This document shows positions 4,134 to 5,829 of a stretch of 5,829 nt of DNA, piece after piece. Made by a program: the position numbers and the translations under genes. A model generated the notes under the pieces. It was not told the origin of the DNA. It saw only the letters and a program-made list of their open reading frames with translations, and made no database searches. The stretch is taken from contig JANXNT010000428.1 in the NCBI GenBank assembly GCA_025353985.1, positions 1 through 5,829 on the forward strand. The letters run 5' to 3'. Every line of letters starts with the position of its first letter. The first letter of the stretch is position 1. The stretch comes from Limnoglobus sp. (lineage in GTDB: Bacteria; Planctomycetota; Planctomycetia; Gemmatales; Gemmataceae).

Positions 4134-5829
4134 ATGAGTCGCAACGTACGGATGCGTTGTTTTGCGTTCGAGTTCGTCGAACTCGAACGGCGCGACACGC
4201 CTGCGATTGTCGTGCGGGTCGATTACAGTCAAGATGCGAGTGGGTTTTTCAGCGATCCGGCACCCCGTGTCGCCATTGAACGCGCGACGGCGATCGTTGC
4301 CAGCCGCTTCCAAGATACACTCGCGGCCATCGTGCCATCGGGTAACAACACCTGGACCGGTTCTCTTTTCAACGCGATTACAAACAAGAGTTTCACGCTC
4401 ACAAATCCCGTTGTCGGCGCGAACGAAATCGTGCTGTTCGTCGCGGGTGGCGGCATTAGTGGCTCTGAACTCGCGGTTGCTTCGGGTGGCTCGTTCAACG
4501 CGAGTGGATCGACCGAATGGCTGAACAACGTGCGGGCACGTGGCCAAGTTGGTGCGTTGGCGGCAAATGGGACCGACGTCTCGCCGTGGGGTGGCTTCCT
4601 CGCGTTCGATTCGAGCGTCGAATGGAATTTCGGCACATCGGCAACGGCGCAAAACCAGTACGATTTCACCGGCGTAGCCGAACACGAACTGTTGCACGTT
4701 CTCGGCTTCGGCCTCGGCGACCGTGCGTTCGATCGCTGGATCGTCAACGGCGCGTTCACGGGGCCGAGTGCGGTTTCGATCTACGGTTCAGCCGTGCCTA
4801 TGAATGCCGAACGCGATCACTGGGCACCCGGCGTCGCCGTCGGCGGCCAGACGGCCATTATGGTGTCTTCGATCCCTGCGGGCATCAATCGGATCGTTAC
4901 GGAGTTGGATTATGCCGCGATGCGCGACATCGGCTGGCAGGTATCCAGCGTCGTTCCGCCCGTCGTGCCACCGATTATTCCGCCCGTAATCGTGCCACCC
5001 CCAGCCGCGCCGCCCGGTGCGGTCGTGCGGTTCGTTGTCGGTTCGGGCAAAGGCCGACCGGATTCCGTCTCGACCATCAACAACACGGGGGCGGTGATTG
5101 CCACGGTCGCCCCGTTCTTCGGCAGCACGACGGGCGGGGTTCGCGTAGCGTCGGCGGATTTCAACGGCGATGGCGTCAAAGATGTCGTCGTCGGAAGTGG
5201 ACCGGGAACGCCGACCCGCGTACGCATTCTCGATGGCAAAACGCTGACGCAATTGTTCAGCGTCGAGCCGTTTGAGACGGCATTCACCGGCGGTGTGTAT
5301 GTTGCGGCGGGCGACCTCAATGGCGATGGCACGCCGGAGTTGGTTGTCGCGCCCGATGAAGGGGGCGGGCCGCGGGTGCGGGTATTCGATGGGAAAACCT
5401 TCGGCACCATTGCCGACTTCTTCGGGATCGACGACCCGAACTTTCGCGGTGGGGCACGCCCCGCGATAGGCGACATTAACGGCGACGGCGTCGGCGATCT
5501 CGTCGTGGCGGCAGGGTTCGGTGGCGGGCCACGGGTGGCCGCCTTCAACGGGAAATCGCTCGGCAACGGTACGCCCGTGAAGCTGTTCGGGGACTTCTTC
5601 GCCTTCGAACAAAGCTTACGGAATGGCATTTTCGTCGCCATTGGAGACATCGACGGCGATGGCAAAGCGGAGTTGATCGCGGGTGGCGGTCCCGGTGGCG
5701 GCCCACGGGTAACGGCGTTCCCCGGCCAGTTATTACTCGCGAATATCACGACGCCGAGTGTGAATTTCTTTGCGGGCGATGTCAACTCTCGCGGCGGCGT
5801 GCGACTGGCGATTGCGAACCTCGACGACG
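4134..5829 (+). CDS. Secreted zinc metalloprotease with C-terminal FG-GAP/VCBS repeats, 3' end cut by window edge
   Basis: The frame is open from ATG 4134 (GAGGG 7 nt upstream; in-frame stop at 4092) to the window end, giving 565 residues so far. Residues 12-24 (FEFVELERRDTPA) match the N-terminal LExLExR-x-x-PA motif of large Gemmata-type exported proteins; there is no hydrophobic signal peptide. The catalytic domain (about 25-270) holds H184-E185-L-L-H188-V-L-G191-F-G, the HExxHxxG zinc site of metzincin-like peptidases. It also has H229 (RDHWAPG) as a probable third ligand, M243 (TAIMVSS) as a probable Met-turn, and the closing ELDYAAMRDIGW. A proline-rich linker follows (274-294), then FG-GAP/VCBS-type repeats with DxNxDG calcium loops at D342, D394, D448 and D505, and a fifth beginning at about 562. 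The role is extracellular or surface proteolysis with adhesion or calcium-dependent stability from the repeats. The substrate is unknown. Confidence 0.85.
   Translation, partial: MSRNVRMRCFAFEFVELERRDTPAIVVRVDYSQDASGFFSDPAPRVAIERATAIVASRFQDTLAAIVPSGNNTWTGSLFNAITNKSFTLTNPVVGANEIVLFVAGGGISGSELAVASGGSFNASGSTEWLNNVRARGQVGALAANGTDVSPWGGFLAFDSSVEWNFGTSATAQNQYDFTGVAEHELLHVLGFGLGDRAFDRWIVNGAFTGPSAVSIYGSAVPMNAERDHWAPGVAVGGQTAIMVSSIPAGINRIVTELDYAAMRDIGWQVSSVVPPVVPPIIPPVIVPPPAAPPGAVVRFVVGSGKGRPDSVSTINNTGAVIATVAPFFGSTTGGVRVASADFNGDGVKDVVVGSGPGTPTRVRILDGKTLTQLFSVEPFETAFTGGVYVAAGDLNGDGTPELVVAPDEGGGPRVRVFDGKTFGTIADFFGIDDPNFRGGARPAIGDINGDGVGDLVVAAGFGGGPRVAAFNGKSLGNGTPVKLFGDFFAFEQSLRNGIFVAIGDIDGDGKAELIAGGGPGGGPRVTAFPGQLLLANITTPSVNFFAGDVNSRGGVRLAIANLDD
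4165..4189. repeat. Perfect palindrome, 12-bp arms with one central base, in the first codons of the metalloprotease
   Basis: The left arm CGTTCGAGTTCG (4165-4176), a single T (4177) and the right arm CGAACTCGAACG (4178-4189) are perfectly inverted. The repeat starts 31 nt after the start codon and covers codons 11-19. The codon series TTC-GAG-TTC, GTC, GAA-CTC-GAA mirrors itself. In RNA it could form a roughly 10-bp stem with a 5-nt loop; in DNA it is a symmetric site. Confidence 0.9.
5025..5829 (+). repeat. FG-GAP/VCBS-type repeat array within the metalloprotease gene
   Basis: After an initial half repeat (VVRFVVGSGKGRP), units of 52-57 residues recur. Each has a (G/A)DxNGDG-type calcium loop, a (D/E)LxxA or VVVGSG strand, mostly a GGGPRV segment, an F/L-x-GK turn and a closing FF...GG stretch. 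Loop aspartates are at residues 342, 394, 448 and 505; the fifth loop starts at about 562 and runs off the window. The spacings are 52, 54, 57 and about 57 residues. The array is a beta-propeller-like adhesion module in known families. Confidence 0.8.

Noticed and set aside
3981..4697. Minus-strand open frame (238 codons)
   Set aside because: It is antisense to the metalloprotease catalytic domain and spans the intergenic gap. It has no ribosome-binding evidence or domain.
4517..5275. Plus-strand open frame (252 codons), Arg-rich, inside the metalloprotease gene
   Set aside because: It is out of frame with HELLH and the FG-GAP loops, has extreme Arg content and no recognisable domain.
4788..5612. 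Second minus-strand open frame (274 codons), Arg/His-rich
   Set aside because: It is also a shadow of the metalloprotease gene; GC-rich codon bias suppresses stops in the other frames.
4910..5785. Long minus-strand open frame (291 codons), Pro-rich
   Set aside because: It lies antisense to the FG-GAP repeats, whose GGC/GGG glycine codons read as proline on the other strand. It has no family resemblance, and the plus-strand frame is clearly real.

Overview
The window most likely comes from a planctomycete of the Gemmata group. This rests on three features: a secreted protein with an N-terminal LExR-x-x-PA motif and FG-GAP repeats carrying GGGPRV segments; a proline/alanine-linked outer-membrane barrel protein; and a mostly GC-rich sequence with Shine-Dalgarno-led genes. 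The assignment is by recognition only, because the window has no rRNA or other marker gene. It contains seven protein-coding genes, two of them cut by the window edges. I see no tRNA, rRNA, CRISPR array or insertion sequence.

Left part, minus strand (1-2089). Reading right to left in transcription order, there is a signal-peptide-bearing outer-membrane barrel protein (2089-701), then an 80-residue helical protein (643-401), then a DNA-polymerase-beta-type nucleotidyltransferase (444 to beyond the left edge). The last two overlap by 44 bp and form a compact two-gene module. The module looks like a minimal-nucleotidyltransferase or toxin-antitoxin-type cassette and is visibly poorer in GC than its surroundings. 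A TTGACA and a TATAAT hexamer lie just upstream of it, though with a long spacer.

Centre, divergent region (2090-2285). A 196-bp intergenic region separates the barrel gene from a rightward TPR-repeat gene with a signal peptide (2286-3251). Both products appear to be exported, so this is a cell-envelope region.

Right part, plus strand (3327-5829). A retropepsin-like (clan AA) aspartic protease of 139 residues is followed after 22 bp by an unrecognised 93-residue protein. After another 83 bp comes a long gene that runs off the right edge. It encodes a zinc metalloprotease (HELLH) joined by a proline-rich linker to at least four complete FG-GAP/VCBS-type calcium-binding repeats. Its N-terminus has no classical signal peptide but carries the planctomycete LExR-x-x-PA motif. 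A perfect 12-bp-arm palindrome lies exactly over the codons for that motif. All rightward genes could be read from one or two transcripts; no convincing intrinsic terminator is visible.

The most unusual items are the small-protein/nucleotidyltransferase pair, the retropepsin/small-protein pair, the likely displaced third zinc ligand of the metalloprotease, and the palindrome in its first codons. None can be claimed as a new system from sequence alone.
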